Below, one piece after another: positions 27,485-40,900 of a stretch of DNA of 64,000 nucleotides (position 1 is its first letter; each line of letters starts with the position of its first letter). The DNA comes from Serinus canaria (Eukaryota > Chordata > Aves > Passeriformes > Fringillidae). The stretch is taken from assembly GCF_022539315.1 (NCBI RefSeq), contig NC_066323.1, forward strand, positions 5,557,719 through 5,621,718, in the 5' to 3' direction. A program made the translations under genes and the position numbers. The notes beneath the pieces are model-generated. The model did not search any database. It had not been told where the DNA came from and was given only the letters and a program-made list of their open reading frames with translations.

Positions 27485-27735
27485 TGGCAAAGATTCAGGT
27501 CATCTAATGCATCACCTTCCCTCAGGGAGGGCATCAGCCATATCTGCATCATTCCTGACAGATGTTTGCTCACACTTTTCTCTAAAAAGATTTCAGTTTA
27601 AGAGATTTTATCACCTACCTAGGCAAGTCTTTATGAATTCTTCCTGTTTGAAAGTTTTTCTTCCAGATAAATCTGCCCAGATAACTTAAATCTGCCTTTC
27701 TATAGATTCTTTTTTCTCCCATACTTCAAACTCCA
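27485..27735 (-). mobile_element. Old CR1 LINE fragment, antisense
   Basis: The plus strand reads TTCAGGTCATCTAATGCATC, GGGCATCAGCCATATCTGCA, TCATTCCTGACAGATGTTTG, a TTTTCTCTAAAAAGATTTC piece, CACCTACCTAGGCAAGTCTT and GAAAGTTTTTCTTCCAGATA. These follow, in order, the reverse complement of an older CR1 subfamily 3' end. Substitutions are many, so it is an old insertion. Confidence 0.75.
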
Positions 27736-27768
27736 TCTCCTATTGTGAAATGATTCATTTTTAAATAT

Positions 27769-27779
27769 GGGGGGGGGGG
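27769..27779. repeat. G11 homopolymer
   Basis: Eleven consecutive G, an uncommon homopolymer in this AT-rich context and a likely site of sequencing-length error. Confidence 0.9.
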
Positions 27780-29480
27780 TTTCTCCTGTAAGTTGTTGTT
27801 GAAAGTGGATCTTTCACAGGTTATTCAGGTATGAAGCTCAAGTTGTGAGTAACTGGAGAAAGGAGAGGTTTTTCTCATCTGAAATGTTTTGAGCTTCATT
27901 GCCCCTCTAATACAGTCTGCAGATTGACAAACACTGGAAAGAAAATAATGGCTCAATTGCACATCTCTGATGGGCTTTTAAGGATTCTTTTTGAGTGCAG
28001 AAACAGACTCTCAAAGCTTGACCAAACTGATTTTGCTGTCACCTTACTGATGTGACAACTTGAGGAGATTTTGAACCCAGACCAACTTTGATGAGACAAA
28101 GCTTTTTTTAAAGTTATATTTTGAACCAGCTTTACCTTTCCACCTAAAAACTTGTCTGATTCCTTCAAACTGAACACTGATCACCTTGCTATTGAGTATT
28201 AAAGGTGAACAACACCTTTTGTTTTTCCATAATTTAATGATACAGCTTTGGTCAATTTTTACATTAGGATTAAAGATGTACTATAAAACGTTTCATGAGT
28301 TTCTAGAACAAAACAAAAAAAAAAAATGGAGGATGTGTCTAGGTTTATTTATTTTTTTTTTCCTCTAGACTGTGTTTCAGTAACAGCAGTCCTGGTAGTA
28401 GTTTTATAGAAGTTTATTTGAAACATGCTGCTGTTTGCTGACAGCTTCCTCCCCTTGTGCCTGCAGTCACACAGAATTTACAGGATGCTTTTGGGTCGTA
28501 AAGAACTCCATGTGGACAGGAGATACAGTGTTGGTTTCACAGAGGTCTTGGGGAGAGGCCTTGTATTCTGAGTCTCTGGTTGAAGGTTTGGACACGATTC
28601 AGCAGGGGCAGGGACATTGTGAGGCTGTTGCAGGTTGTGTTAGAGCTGTGTCCTGCCCAGGCTGTCAACCTCCCCTCCTTTGCTGTGGTGGGCTTTTCAT
28701 CTGCCACAAGTGCTCCTGCTTTCCCTGGGAAGAGATGATCCCATATACATCTGAAATAACTGAGAAAAACAGCTGGTTTTTCCTGAAGTGTTTCAGAGCA
28801 TTTCTGTTTGCCAAGTTAGGTTTTTATTTTTCCCCACTGTTTTGTCAGTTGGTCTCCCAAAATATCTCATTATCTCATCAGAAACCTTTCCATGATCAAG
28901 TGTTAGGCTGGTGTATGCAAACTCACTTTTCTCAGTTAAAGGGAGATTTAAATACTTTGCATGAAGCTGCTGATATTGAGAGGTTCATGCTATGTCTGCT
29001 TAAGATGTTTCAGCTGTAAATGAAATATTCTGATGCTTTCTGATCCATACCTTTCTCCACTCAATGTGTCTGTTTAGTACCTTCTTATTCCAGACCTCCT
29101 TCAGCTGTTCAGTTTTTACTTGAATTGGAAAGTTATTGCTGATCAGTACTTCCATTTTACAACAGTTCCTTTAACTGTATGCCAATTTAATTTGTTGTGT
29201 TTCATTCACAATCTGACATTTGCTCAGCCTCATTTAACAGTTTCTTTCTTGTGGAACTATTGCCCAGATACCATAATACGTACATGTAATTTTGTAGTAC
29301 ATGTTCTTGAAGAAGCTTTTAATTTTTTTTTCAGTATTATAAGCACAAAACAACAGCTGCTTATCTAAATCAGTTGTTTTAACTTGTATGGTAGAGATTT
29401 GCATTTTTGTGTTTGGTTTTATGAAGAAAAAAAATCTAATTTTCATCTACTAAATTGCTCTTCCCTTTCTGTCATTTAAG

Positions 29481-29624
29481 ATGGAAGCTACAGGCAAAAT
29501 CGACTGAACCTCACAACACTGTTGGTACAACCAATTTCTGCCCTGCTTGCCAGAAAACTTGTTTCCCTACCTGAGGACACTGCCCAAAGAGACAGGTGTG
29601 CCCCCCTCCAACTGCCAGCTGCAG
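29481..29624 (+). CDS. NAALADL2: NAALADL2 internal exon a (PA to M28 junction)
   Basis: The exon has 144 nt. It begins with the last two bases of a split codon (a G from the upstream exon would make Asp), encodes 47 whole codons and ends with one base that completes Gly in the next exon. The peptide reads roughly GSYRQNRLNLTTLL, then VQPISALLARKLV, and ends QLPAA. It corresponds to the PSMA (FOLH1) segment after the 'GDPLTPGYP' strand, where 'YRR...IPVHPIGYYDAQKLL' leads from the protease-associated region into the peptidase fold. NLT is a candidate N-glycosylation sequon. The acceptor is TTTAAG and the donor is G|GTAATG. The acceptor is AAG, less common than CAG or TAG, but the frame and phase agree with exon b. 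Similarity to human NAALADL2 was judged from memory of the family. The N-terminal exons are not in the window. Confidence 0.9.
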
Positions 29625-32509
29625 GTAATGCTTTTCAAATGCACTTCACCTGTGGGATGTTCCTCTCAGACTCCAAATCCACTTTCTACTACTGTACAAC
29701 TAAGGCTTAGCTTATTATGGATGTGTTTGGCTTAGATGCTTTCTAGAAGAGGGTATGAACAGTCTAAAATTATGCTCCTAAAATCTGATAGATGGAAGTT
29801 GTGGCTTAAAAATAAAATGGTAGAAGGCATTGAGCACTAATTCTTAATATTGACTTAGAACCTCCTCTGTGTAGATGCCATCACTAGGGAGGTTTGTTAG
29901 TGCTGCAGTATGGTTTGTTAGGCCTTGTTGTACTCCTAATAATGTCATTTTAACATTAAGGCAACAGTAACTATATTATTCTGTGGGGATTTTTTCTGTT
30001 CCTGGAATAATAACACTTAAATTCTAAATGTTGTCCTTAATTTGCATATGCTATAGAGTAAACAGTGTATTGTTACCTGAACCCTCAGGCAGCTTTTTCT
30101 CCCAATTTTCACCAGGAGAACAGGCACCATGATGAGAACAAAATACCTTGAGTAGAGCCAGATGAATGCATTCATAGTATCTCCCTAGAAATAATCCCAT
30201 TAGCAAAGTCAAACAGATTATTGCTTGAAAAAACTTATTGCTGGTATAGGAAAGGGAAAAAAAGTAAAACTACAGTCTTCCAGCTCAGTGTTTCACCAGC
30301 AGAAAATCTTCCAGAGAACATTCTAGTGAGGTGCATGTTTAAACAGTAATTCTTCAGTAGACAGTTTTCAGTGTTGTTTTTTACCTGTCCATCTTTCACC
30401 AGAAAAAAAAAAAGGTTTATTTCATTTAAGGCCCATTTAAATGAATTGATTTGAAACTGTGGTCTTGGAAAGGAGGAGGCAAATTAATTTAGCCACTGTA
30501 TCCTGTGCTACACACAGGAAAAACAAATTTTAAGGGCAACCAATGTGGTATCATGTGCTGTATCCCTTGTTTATTGCTTTTGGAAAGTTATTGTGGAATA
30601 GGAGGACAGTACAACAAGTCATAAAAAAGGTTGATTAATTTTATGACTTGTGTTAGCATTTGTAGTTATACATACTAAAAAGGAAGGCAGAAAACCTGGT
30701 GTTTCGTGGCTTAAGCTGTTGTGGTTAGGCAGGACAATTGTTCTCCATGCATGGCTGACTAGATTTTTTAAAAAAGAAATTTTAATTTTAAAAATTATTG
30801 TCCCCACAACCAGTAGAAAAGGGGAAAAGGAGGAACAAGGGCTTAACCATTCCAGGTAGGCTGCATGAAGCTTGTTAGTATTGAAGGAGTTTCCAACAGC
30901 TGAAGTGCCTGGAGCAAAGCCTGAATTTGGGCTGGAAAATGACACTCCTTTTAGAAAGATAAAAGGCTGCACAAGGTCTGTTTCTCAGAAAGCTTTGTCT
31001 GGAGGCTGCAGGGCAGAATCACCCTAAAGGGCAGCTTATTCTGCTTTTTCTGTGACAGGTGTGGCACTTCTGTTTTATTTCCCTGAGAAGACAGGAATTC
31101 TGTGAGAGGAGAATTTCTGGAAAGAAAGAATATTCCAAGCCAGCAGTCTAGTGAGAAGCAGTCCATGTCTGGTTTACTCTGGGTAAAACACAACAGCTTG
31201 TGTGTGATTCATGGAAAGCTTCTGAACCACAGTAATCCATGGGGGATTTTTTAAAAAAATCTTAATTTATTGAGAAGATAGGGACTATGAGAAGAAGCCT
31301 TGTATAATTCTCTAATGTATTATGATAGGTTTTTCCTTGAAATAATGGTGAAGCTGCTGATGTTCTGGAGCACAGAGTGTGCTGTTGTTCAGCAGCAGCC
31401 TTAACAGAAGAGATAAAAGCCTGGTCTCATGGTAAGAAATGGTGTAGAACCATTTAATACTAGTAATAGCTAAAGAGATAATGCTGAGGACAGCAATGCA
31501 TTAGAGAAGAGCAAAGGTTGAATTTTACAGTCTTCCTGTTGATTTGAAGAAGCTTAAGAGAGAGATTTCACTTCTGACGTAGGACTCATCATTTATCTGT
31601 CAAAAGAGGTGAATGAGCAATTCAGATGATTGGTTGGCTTGAAATTTGTTAGGACAAAATGATCATCATTCTCTCATCATTATGTTTCAAAAAGCTGAAC
31701 AGCAGATTCATCAGTAATGATTAAACATTTATATATAGTTTTCTCACATTGCTGCTTTTTTCCCTTAGCCTTGCAGTTTTCAAGAGACAAAATGTGACAG
31801 AGGGAGTGGGAGGATGGAGGCAAACATCCCACACAGACTGAGTGCTCAGGACCTACAAAGCAAATAGTGGGAATTGAAGTCAGCTGTTAATTTGGTGTTA
31901 GATGAAGTCAGTAATTAGATTTGCTTTTTGTTAGTTATGGTACATTATTGTTAATCCTCATTAATCTGAAATTCTGTGCTCCCATGAACTTTTTCCCAAA
32001 GATAGGCAATTAGAAGGAATTTCAGAGCGAACTTTCTATAGAGAAACTTTAAACTTTTGAAGCTTCTTTTTTTTTGACAAAATCTCCCTAGGATATTTGC
32101 TGGAACATTGTGAAGGTTGTTGTAAAACTAAAGCACTCCTATAAACATAAATGAGGGAAGTCTTGCTGTGTACAGTGAACTGCCTTTGTTGCTGTTAAGT
32201 TTCCCACTATTTGGGAGATTGCAGTAATGTACAAATTACCCTTTTTCAATTAAACTCTTGAGTATTTAATGTAAATCTATCTAATGGCAATTAATTTCCA
32301 AAGTGTTTTTTGACACTAATGACCATCTGCTTTGGTTTGAATGGAAATCCTGGAAGCCTGCTATTGAAACACATCAGTGTTATGTACATGTGTAATTTTT
32401 CCCTTTGGTTTTAAGTGTCATTTTTCATACTCAGTGTGATTAATGTCTGAAAAGAGGGAAGGTGAGAAAGATCCAGGATTTCAGTAGTGATCAGTCTCCA
32501 GGTGTCTGG

Positions 32510-32640
32510 GGCATCCTTCTGTTCTCATCCTGTTCTTCCATTCTTCTCCACACCCATGTTGCTGGTCACTCTTGGAGATAAGGACTGGATGGTCACTTGG
32601 TGTGACCTGGTATGGCTGAGCAGTACAGCTCAGTTGGTAG
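32510..32640 (+). mobile_element. Ancient CR1-type 3' end, sense
   Basis: The order TTCTTCCATTCTTCTCCACA, TTGCTGGTCACTCTTGGAGA, GGACTGGATGGTCACTTGG, TGTGACCTGGTATGGC follows the 3' end of an old sauropsid CR1 group whose tail reads 'GGACTAGATGGACC...GGTCTGACCCAGTATGGC'. The assignment rests on remembered consensus features. Confidence 0.65.
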
Positions 32641-35593
32641 GAAGTGTAAATGCAAGTGATCTCACTTAAACATCCCACTTCCCGTGCAATAGCTGTAATT
32701 TTTTTTATTCTTTAACTTCTAAAATTATAAAGGCAAGGCATGAATAGTTTAGGTAACTTGAATGATATCAAACACTGTGTGAATAATAGAGCCAGGTATA
32801 CAAAGACTCCCAGCATTCTGCTGCAGACAGTAAAATTACTCAGATCAAAATGCTTTTCTAGGTAGAATCCTTTGATCTTTTGTAACCTTTTTTTAGTCTA
32901 CAAAATACAGTCACTGATCAATAGTGAATCATCACAGTGACTGCAGTGCAGAGCTCTGTTGTAGGCTGCAAACAAATCTACCTCCTCTGACAAAATGGGT
33001 GAGTGGAACAGATAACCAGAACTGACTGGTACTGGAAGGGTTTGCAGCACAACACAATGCATTTTTTTGAGACTTTGAACATCTATTTTATGTAGTTCCA
33101 CATGTCAGATGTTCATTACACTGAGTTTATAGTCAACTCTGATCGTGTGAAATTTGAATCATTAATTATACAAAAGGAATAATTGGAAGAGTCTGTTATT
33201 TTCCATATTATACGACTCTCATCCAAGATAAATAAAATTCTCTGCCAAGTGCTGCACTGGTGCAAATCAAGCCTGTCTTCTTTTCAGTCAGAGGAAGGGC
33301 ATGGAGTGATAAAGTGAATATCTCTTCCTGTTAAACTACAGCCTTGTGATAATATTATATGTGTTTCTCCTTCATAGTTTGCTACCTGTCAGAGAAAATA
33401 AAGACTCCCATATTTAATAAACTCTGGCTGGGCCATCTCACACTGGGATATCAATATGCAAACAATACCATAATTTCTGGGTATTTGGACTATGCTAAAC
33501 ATGAATCCAAGGGAGGAAAGAGAGAAAGATGCCAGCAGATTGTGTGGCAGGGCAAGTTTCTGTATCTACCAAATCTGGAGTCATTGTACATAACAGTAGA
33601 AATATAACAAATTTCTGCAGATGTCTCTTACAGACATTTGAAGGAAGAACAAGTTAAATAGGGAGCTCTGATCTGTGTGAAAACTTACAGACATTTGTAC
33701 CAATACTCTCAGATTTTCTTTTCATGATCACTTTAAATTCTGTTCCTTTTTTAAACAGAAGTTCATGAGAAGAATTAGGCATGAACAGTGTGAAGCATTT
33801 TTTATATCTCTTCCCTCTACTCCCAGCTGAAGCCTAGAGAGCTTTTCTACCAGAATTGTAAATGATCAATATATATTTTCAGAATTCTGTTCTGCACCAG
33901 TGTTTTCCTGTGTGATGCTTTGCTTTTGATTGCTATAAAGCAGGTAAAGAATGAAAGTAGTTTGAGGTTATGAAATTCAACTCTACAATCTGAAGCATTT
34001 TCAGCTCTCTTTGATGTTGACTGTGACACATTTATTCTGTATCACATTAGGCCATCCTACTTTAGAGCCTCCTTAAAGGACTTTATTCTAGGCATTTCTT
34101 ATTTCAAAAACTCTTCATCTGAAGAGTTTTATTTCTGGATTCCTCATTGTAGGTCAAAAAAAGATGATGATCAAATACCAAGGAGTTTATTCATTAAGCT
34201 CTTCATACTAAGATTAGACTTGGAGACTCAAGATCTATGAATATTTGTTCAAAAAGGACAATATATTGTCAGTAGGCAACATAGCTGATTAATCAAATGG
34301 AAATCTATTAGGGAAAAATATTAGAGATATCAGATTTAGATGATGTATTGTTTATACAACAAAAAAGTGTAGGTTTTTCATTACAAGGACATCTGGCCAG
34401 GAGTTCTGTCATATTCCTGTACAAATAGTTTTATACCTCAACAGTTCTGTACATTGCACAGATTCAGTATTGATTTTTGCATATGTAATTTTATAGTATC
34501 ACACAATATTTTTCTGAGATTATATTAATTATTAAGTATATACTATTTTATATTTATTCTTTTTTCTGTGGATACCATGTTGCATGTAGTGTTTTTGTGA
34601 GTGCTGCTGTTACATAAATATGTGATTATTATATTTCTTCACTTAAAGTTCTGTGTTTGAACTTGAAAACTGATATAAAATACATAAAATACATAGTAAA
34701 TAAGGTTTTGCACTCAAACTGATATGATGATCTGTCAAGTGCAGTTTAATGCTGATTGCTTCAGCTCAGTGTCCCCTAAGTCACGTGAGCATGGATGTCT
34801 GGTGATGTTTGAAATCTCTAATTCAATTGTGATTTCAGACTGGTTCACATTTATTCAGCTGTTGATTTCTACAGGTACTCTCTCAAAAACTGCATTACTT
34901 GAAGTTATTTAATGTACTTTATTTCAGCAGTCTGCTGAAATAGCTTTGGGCTTTATGATCCAGGAGTTATTCTGTTGAAATCCTTAAAATCAGTTAATAC
35001 TTGACTTTTCTATACTTCAGTTAAGTGTGCATGTAGAGAAGTTTTTTCAGTGATTAGCAAAAATCTTGGCAAATGAGTTCAGCTTTCAAACCTGAATTCC
35101 TAAAGATGCTTTTTAAAATCCAGGACTAAAATGCTCAGAAAACTTTCTGATGGATAGGTGTTTAGCATGATCAGGATTCAAGAATTTAAGCAACATGTTT
35201 CAAAATGAGACTCAAGCTTTTATTCCAGCTTATTCTCCTCTATGCATGAGCTTGGGATGAAGTTAAAAAAGAAACAAGCCTAACTCATGATCTTTTAACA
35301 TAACTACTGCAAGTAGGTTTTTCACATCTGAAGTACTAAAATTGTCCATCAGATGAGAGGAAAAATAGCCATGGATTTATAAAAATAACTGTGTAAATGT
35401 CAGAACAGAATGTATTATTTGTTATGAGACAATTAAAAAGTTCCAGATCGGGAAATAAATAAATAAAGAAAGGTAACAGTAAATATGTTTGTGTTTTTCT
35501 ATCCCAGAAGTAGCTTTTAGTTCACATAAAGACCGTGTATCCTGAATAATGTTTAGGGAAAGTCTCCTCACAGCTTCCCAGGGAATATAGGGG

Positions 35594-35609
35594 AAAAAAA
35601 AAAAAAAAA
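35594..35609. repeat. A16 homopolymer
   Basis: Sixteen consecutive A after TATAGGGG. No retrocopy body is recognised upstream of it. Confidence 0.85.
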
Positions 35610-36538
35610 GAGTTGTCAAGATCCTTAAAATACAGTGTTAGGACAAGAGGTTTGTTGTCAGAACTGTTTAGAGGGGATTAAATTTTGCTTCTGCTGTATA
35701 CTCCAAAGAGCAGCTTCAGCCTTTTCATCTGGTGCTCTAAGCCTTTAAGCCCAAGTCACTCTGAGCTGACTGCAGTGTTACACCACTATTAACTGGAGTA
35801 TCTGATTTGAGAATATGGGCATTGCCAGGAGCTCATTTTCTGTGTCTTTATTGTCAGTTACAGACTGGGTAGCTGATGTTGATTAAGGGAAAACAGTGAA
35901 GTCAGTTGTCTTCAAAAGGATTTATCTTCTTTTTGTCTGCGAAGAGGCCTAAAGGAACAAACATCTAAAGTGTTGTAGGAAAAGGAAAGGAAATTAGTTT
36001 TGACTTTAAAATATCTTTTTTTGAAGAAGAGTAAATTGGCTCTAAAATGGTTGTAGGTGAGAAACAGCAGCAAGAAGTAACTTGCATAATTTAGGTTAAA
36101 TTTAAGCTGCTTATTCAACATAGATGGCTTGAGCTGTTTTCACTTGTTTTAAAAGACCCTTTGGGAATCATTTGGACTATTTTTTAATGATTTTTTTTAA
36201 AATTCTAAAATAATATCTGTGGATTTACTGAACAAAGAATTCATTTTCATGGCATTAATAGTAATTAAAAATACAGTAAGTTACATCAGAAGAGCAAAGT
36301 TAATTACGTGACAAATAAAGATATTAACATGCTGTGACTGATTGCTACTAAGTCATGTGCCAGGGTTTATTTTTAATTAACTGCTTGGTTTGCATTTTCC
36401 TTACTGGTTTGTTCAAGCAAAACCAGAATTGTCATAGAGAAGGCACATCTGTTGATAACTGAAGAGGTTTTGTCTGAATAAAAAATAGAATAACTATTGG
36501 TAATTCATTTTTTAAACAAACATGAGCAGTTCACTTGC

Positions 36539-36562
36539 TTTTTTTTTTTTTTTTTTTTTTTT
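36539..36562. repeat. T24 homopolymer
   Basis: Twenty-four consecutive T about 1.3 kb upstream of exon b. It is too far from the acceptor to be its polypyrimidine tract. Confidence 0.9.
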
Positions 36563-37897
36563 GAAATACCAATGAAGATGAGAGAATTAAAATATATTAT
36601 TTTTTATTTTAGGAACATTTTTAAGTAAATTTACTGTATGAACCAGCAAATGAACCCCGAAGAACAGTAACCATGTGTTGTTTTTGTTTCACATGTTGCT
36701 GTAAACTCCCCACTCACATATTCTGTGCTCCTCAGGAACCAAAGCCAGGGAAGAAACTGTTAGAAAAAAATCCATGGGAGGATAATGGCCTGGGACATGG
36801 AGAGCAAAATGATCTGTGGAGTATTTGAATTTTGGTCTGTGGCAGTTGGGATGTGGACATGGGAGGAATTGTGTCCCAGAGATGCTTCCAGCACAGTTCT
36901 GCCCCAGGGGTGGAGCGTTGGTGGATGGAGGAGAATCCCCCTGCAGGTCTGGGCTCAGCCACTGCTGACTGTCACCTGCTGCTGCTTTTTCAGTTCAAGC
37001 AGTTTGAGACATTTTCTTTTCTCTTGGGTAGAAGTTGTGGCCTTTCTGATGAGCTGGATGTTTACACGTTCTGTTGTCATGCAAATGAAACGTTTGGAAG
37101 GTGGCAGCAGTTCTCCTGGTTGGTTGTTTGGTTTCCACTGTCACAAACTGCAAACTCCTGGGCTTACTGTGTCCCACCTTCTTTTAGTCTATTTAAACTC
37201 AGATATTTGCTCTACTCTGGCTTTATTCTGTGCTACAGTCTCAAATGGCATGGCAGTACTGGCAAGTTCCTTACATTTCAGCAGCTTTTGAAATAGTTCT
37301 GCCTTTGTGTTTGCACCATTTCCTCATCTGATGCCAGCTAGGCCAAAACCCTGGCTTCTGTTGGCATATGTTCACAAGAGCATCACCAAAGGCTGTGCTG
37401 GCCAAGCTGTGGGGAGGTCTGACTGCTCCCATCTCATTTAACACAGAGGCTTTTCTCCAGAAGAAAATGTAATATAAACCAGGTATAATTTTGTGAATGT
37501 TATTGAGAGATTGACCCAGGTGAAGGATTAGGTAAGAAAAACCCATGAAGTTTAAGGCAGATTTTGTTACCACAGAGTTATGTGAATCCTACTCTTAAAA
37601 ATTTTCTTTTTCTGGTGTATTCTGGCAGCATTTATTGAGTGAATTCAATGATCTTTTAACTCAAGGAGTAGAGATCTCTTTTGAGAGTCCATCTTTGAAT
37701 CATGGTGCTAAAATAGGTCCAAGAAAATAATGTCATATTTTGTGTTTTAATCTATGGTTCCTATTCATGGGTTTTTTTAGCCTCATTTAAAATTCTTTTT
37801 TTTAATGTATGTGGAATTTATTTTGTCTTTGGCCCATATGTTTCTTGGCTGGGTGAATAAGTTCAACATTTTCTCTTTTTTTTCCATCTTTTAACAG

Positions 37898-37990
37898 GCA
37901 AGAAAACAATCAGTCTGAATATTCAGTCTGTCACAACTTACAAGACAATTTCTAATGTCATTGGCTATCTAAAAGGAGCTGTATTTCCTG
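37898..37990 (+). CDS. NAALADL2: NAALADL2 internal exon b (M28-like domain start)
   Basis: The exon has 93 nt: two bases that finish a Gly codon, 30 codons, and one base (G) that starts the Asp codon completed in exon c. The peptide begins KKTISLNIQ and ends SNVIGYLKGAVFP. It matches the family segment in which a beta-strand is followed by NVIG-x-L-x-G-A, directly before the metal-site strand; PSMA has 'IYNVIGTLRGAVEPDRYV' there. The acceptor is TTTTAACAG after a T-rich tract, and the donor is G|GTAGGT. Other acceptor choices break the frame with exon a. In active relatives this strand lies at the entry to the peptidase fold and carries no catalytic residue itself. Confidence 0.93.
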
Positions 37991-40900
37991 GTAGGTATCC
38001 CTTTGTCATTTGTATTGATTATTTGTTTCATAATGGGTGGGAGTCACAGCTGGGATCAGAATCGTGTTTTGCCAGATAATTCACTGATGCAGAGGAGAGA
38101 AAAAGACCTTTTTGAACTCATTTTGTGATTTGTGACAAGACAGAATATGAGGGTTAAACAGAGAATAAGCTGAAGGGGATATTGTAGTTGCAAAAACCAT
38201 ATTTTTCCACAAGCAGCAGGTGTTGCACATGGACCACAGAGAGTATCAGTAGTTTGTACAAGGAGCTGTTTAATGGTTTTAATTTTAATATGGTTTTAAC
38301 ACTTGCTGCAGCCTTATTTTGTGTCTCAATCATGCCTTAAGCTAGTTTTATACAACTCTATGAATAATAATTACTCTTCTCTATGTGTGATGGTTGAACA
38401 ATGGAACTCTAAATGCAGCTGGGACATAAGGCACAACCTCCCTCTGTCCTTTGATGCTGTACATAAATAATGTTATCATCAGGAAATCATGAGAGCATTT
38501 GGAGAATATTTTGTTAGTGAATTTACCTGAAAGCTGAAGGGTTTCTGCAACTCGAATGAATGCTTTTGCTGGTCACTTAAATAGTGCAAACAATTCCTAG
38601 TGTGCAGATGATCATCAAAACAGCATCATGCTTGCCTTAATACTCTTATATTAGCTTGTGAAGAAAGGCTGGAAGTTTATTTACACTCCCTTAGGGGGTG
38701 GGTCAGTCATTTCATATTTTAAGTAATGGAATGAAGGAGGTGGAGAAGATTTTATTCCTGTTGGTGAAATAACAACTCAGTTTTGTGCATGCAGAACTGT
38801 ATACTTCTCACCAGACTTTTGGTTTGTTTGAAGTAAAATAGGAAACAATTAGCCCAGTGAATTGAAGTTCTATGAAGGATTTAATTTCCTTCATGAATTT
38901 GAAGTTACCAGTCTGCTATTATTAATGTTTTGCAAATAGCTGTCATGGAATTGGAAAGGCAGAAACTGCCATGTTTAGACATTCTGTCTTCTGAATTGTG
39001 AAACAGAGGCAAGAAAAAAAATAAAAGTGTGCTTCAGTTTCTGTTTAACAAGTCTTCTATCTCCTCTGTACCTCAACCTTTCATCTTATTATTACATTTT
39101 TAATCAAAACTACTTTTTGGAGGTTTGCCAATACATGCTGAACTTTAGGTATCCAAGGAGATACAAAAAAGTGAAGTCAGTAGCAGTGCCCAATGGCAGC
39201 AGTTTGTCCCATGGATGTCTGGCTCAACAAGAGCCATAACAACTGTCCTCTAGTGTAGGCACAAGCCAAATGTCTAATGCTCTGGAATATTTTGTACAAA
39301 ATCAATGTTAAACCTTTTTTTCTTTCTCTACTCTTCCTGGTTGACACTAGAGCCGTTCCTGCTCAACTGCTTTGAATCTTGGTATTTTCATGGCATTGAT
39401 TCTCTGTCATTTTGATGGGGTTTTGCTCGTTTCATACACATGAAATATTCACCTTTATGTTCACACAAGTGCAGAAAGAAGGCAAAATTTATCTTTAGTG
39501 CTTAATGAAAGACTGCAGAGCATCACCAAGGGTAGAATTTATTACTTTTTGCTTAAAGACCACCAAACACACGCTTACAGGCAAGCACATCTCTGTAATG
39601 CTGACCTTAGCTAGCATTTGATCTGAGGCATAAGAACAAGCATCTGAAGTGTAACTGAGATGTTAAAATCATTAGGAGTAGATGAAATGTGGTAGTTGGT
39701 AGCATTTTAAAACCCAAAAAACGTAACACTGATTTTATAGCTCTATTGGACATGGTGAAGATGGGATGTATAACAAGAAAAGCCAGGATAATAAAGAGAC
39801 TCTTTTTTAATGATAAATCCCTGTTGTCCAGCCCATCACTAACCTTGACTCTATCCTGTCTTATCACCTTCAAGGGTATCTGATGGGTAATTTTTTCTCC
39901 ATCTCCAGTCCTTTTTCTTTTTTTCATTTTTGCCATGTGATTCTGAGAAAGGACAGCTGCTGCCTCTGCAAGCATGACCATCCTTTCTCCTCTGCTTTTC
40001 CTGGAGTCATTTGCTTTAGGGCTCTGCCTCTATTTGAGGGAGAGATGTGCAAAGATGAAGAATTTCAAAGGAGGCACCAGCTGGTATTCTTTGTCCCTTC
40101 TCATTCAGCTGGCATCCCCAGCTGATGCTTCCTTCTCAATCAAAATATCCTGTATTATTTTAATAAGGTGTCTCTCCTCTCACATAGTCTGTTCACAGGC
40201 TAAACAGAAATTATTATACAAGCAGCATTGATCCTGCCTGATCCCCCTGTGTTATGGCACTTCCATTAATGACCTAGAGGCGTGTAAGGCCATTCATTCT
40301 GCTTCCTAATTCCTGTCATTTAATGAGTTGAAAATCCTATGTTTTTTCATTGTCAATGCAACCTATAATTAAGCATATCATGGTGCAACACACAAGGTGC
40401 AAAATTATATGATTTAGATTTCATTTTGTTACATTAAATAATTATGTAAATCTAGGTTGACACTTTGCATATCTGTTTTGAGAACAAAATTCTCGTTTCC
40501 ATACCTACACACCCCCAAAGCTGATTGAAAATATTGTGTAACAGGTACATAAAAAATCATCTCTTTGTAAAGCCTTTTTGATTCCTTATTAAACAACATG
40601 TTCAAATATTTTGTTGAACAATGCTGATGAAACTCCAGTTTGATAGAGAATGCTTTTTTAATCAAAGTGTTCTGTTAATATTCTTCCCAGGCAGCAGTCA
40701 CTGCAAAACATACTGAGTAGATATTTTAATTTTATAAGCAAATAAAAAATGTGGGCATTGTGGAGCAATCTGTTGCTGCATTGTGATCAACTGACAGCAA
40801 GTGAATGAATTCACTTGGTTAAAGAAAGAAAAAGAAAACTTTTCCACTTTTTGGAACCCACATGACACTCAGGGGTTGCTGTGGGTCTGGCATCACTGTT

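Larger units (their letters stand above)
1..29480 (+). other. NAALADL2: NAALADL2 intron (5' part outside window)
   Basis: This is a non-coding stretch upstream of the first recognised exon, read as one large intron because that exon starts inside a codon and needs an upstream donor. I looked for the preceding PA-domain exon, which in the family carries a glycine-rich 'GVLLYIDP'-like segment and a 'GDPSTPGYPS'-like segment, and did not see it. The stretch holds CR1 LINE fragments (about 3.5, 7.2, 9.2, 18.3 and 27.5 kb), T-rich low-complexity runs and the (CCAT)n array at 12.1-12.5 kb, all listed separately. The remainder is AT-rich unique sequence in which I see no gene. Open frames are short and overlap in several phases, as expected by chance. 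Confidence 0.8.
29625..37897 (+). other. NAALADL2: NAALADL2 intron between exons a and b
   Basis: This intron is 8273 bp, with donor GTAATG and acceptor TTAACAG. It contains an old CR1 3'-end fragment near 32.5 kb, an A16 run at 35594-35609, a T24 run at 36539-36562 and otherwise AT-rich unique sequence. The segment 36785-37296 stays open in two plus-strand frames at once (see findings), but nothing in it is recognisable. I see no gene. Confidence 0.85.

Noticed and set aside
29522..29710. A separate small gene starting at TTG 29522
   Set aside because: Its first part is exon a of NAALADL2 read past the donor at 29625. The frame after the donor has no family similarity.
39607..39981. A minus-strand frame of 124 codons with a basic start (KMKKRKRTGDGEK) and a hydrophobic middle
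   Set aside because: No family or element is recognised, the start region is simple Lys/Arg-rich sequence and nothing around it suggests a promoter or splicing. It is best read as chance.
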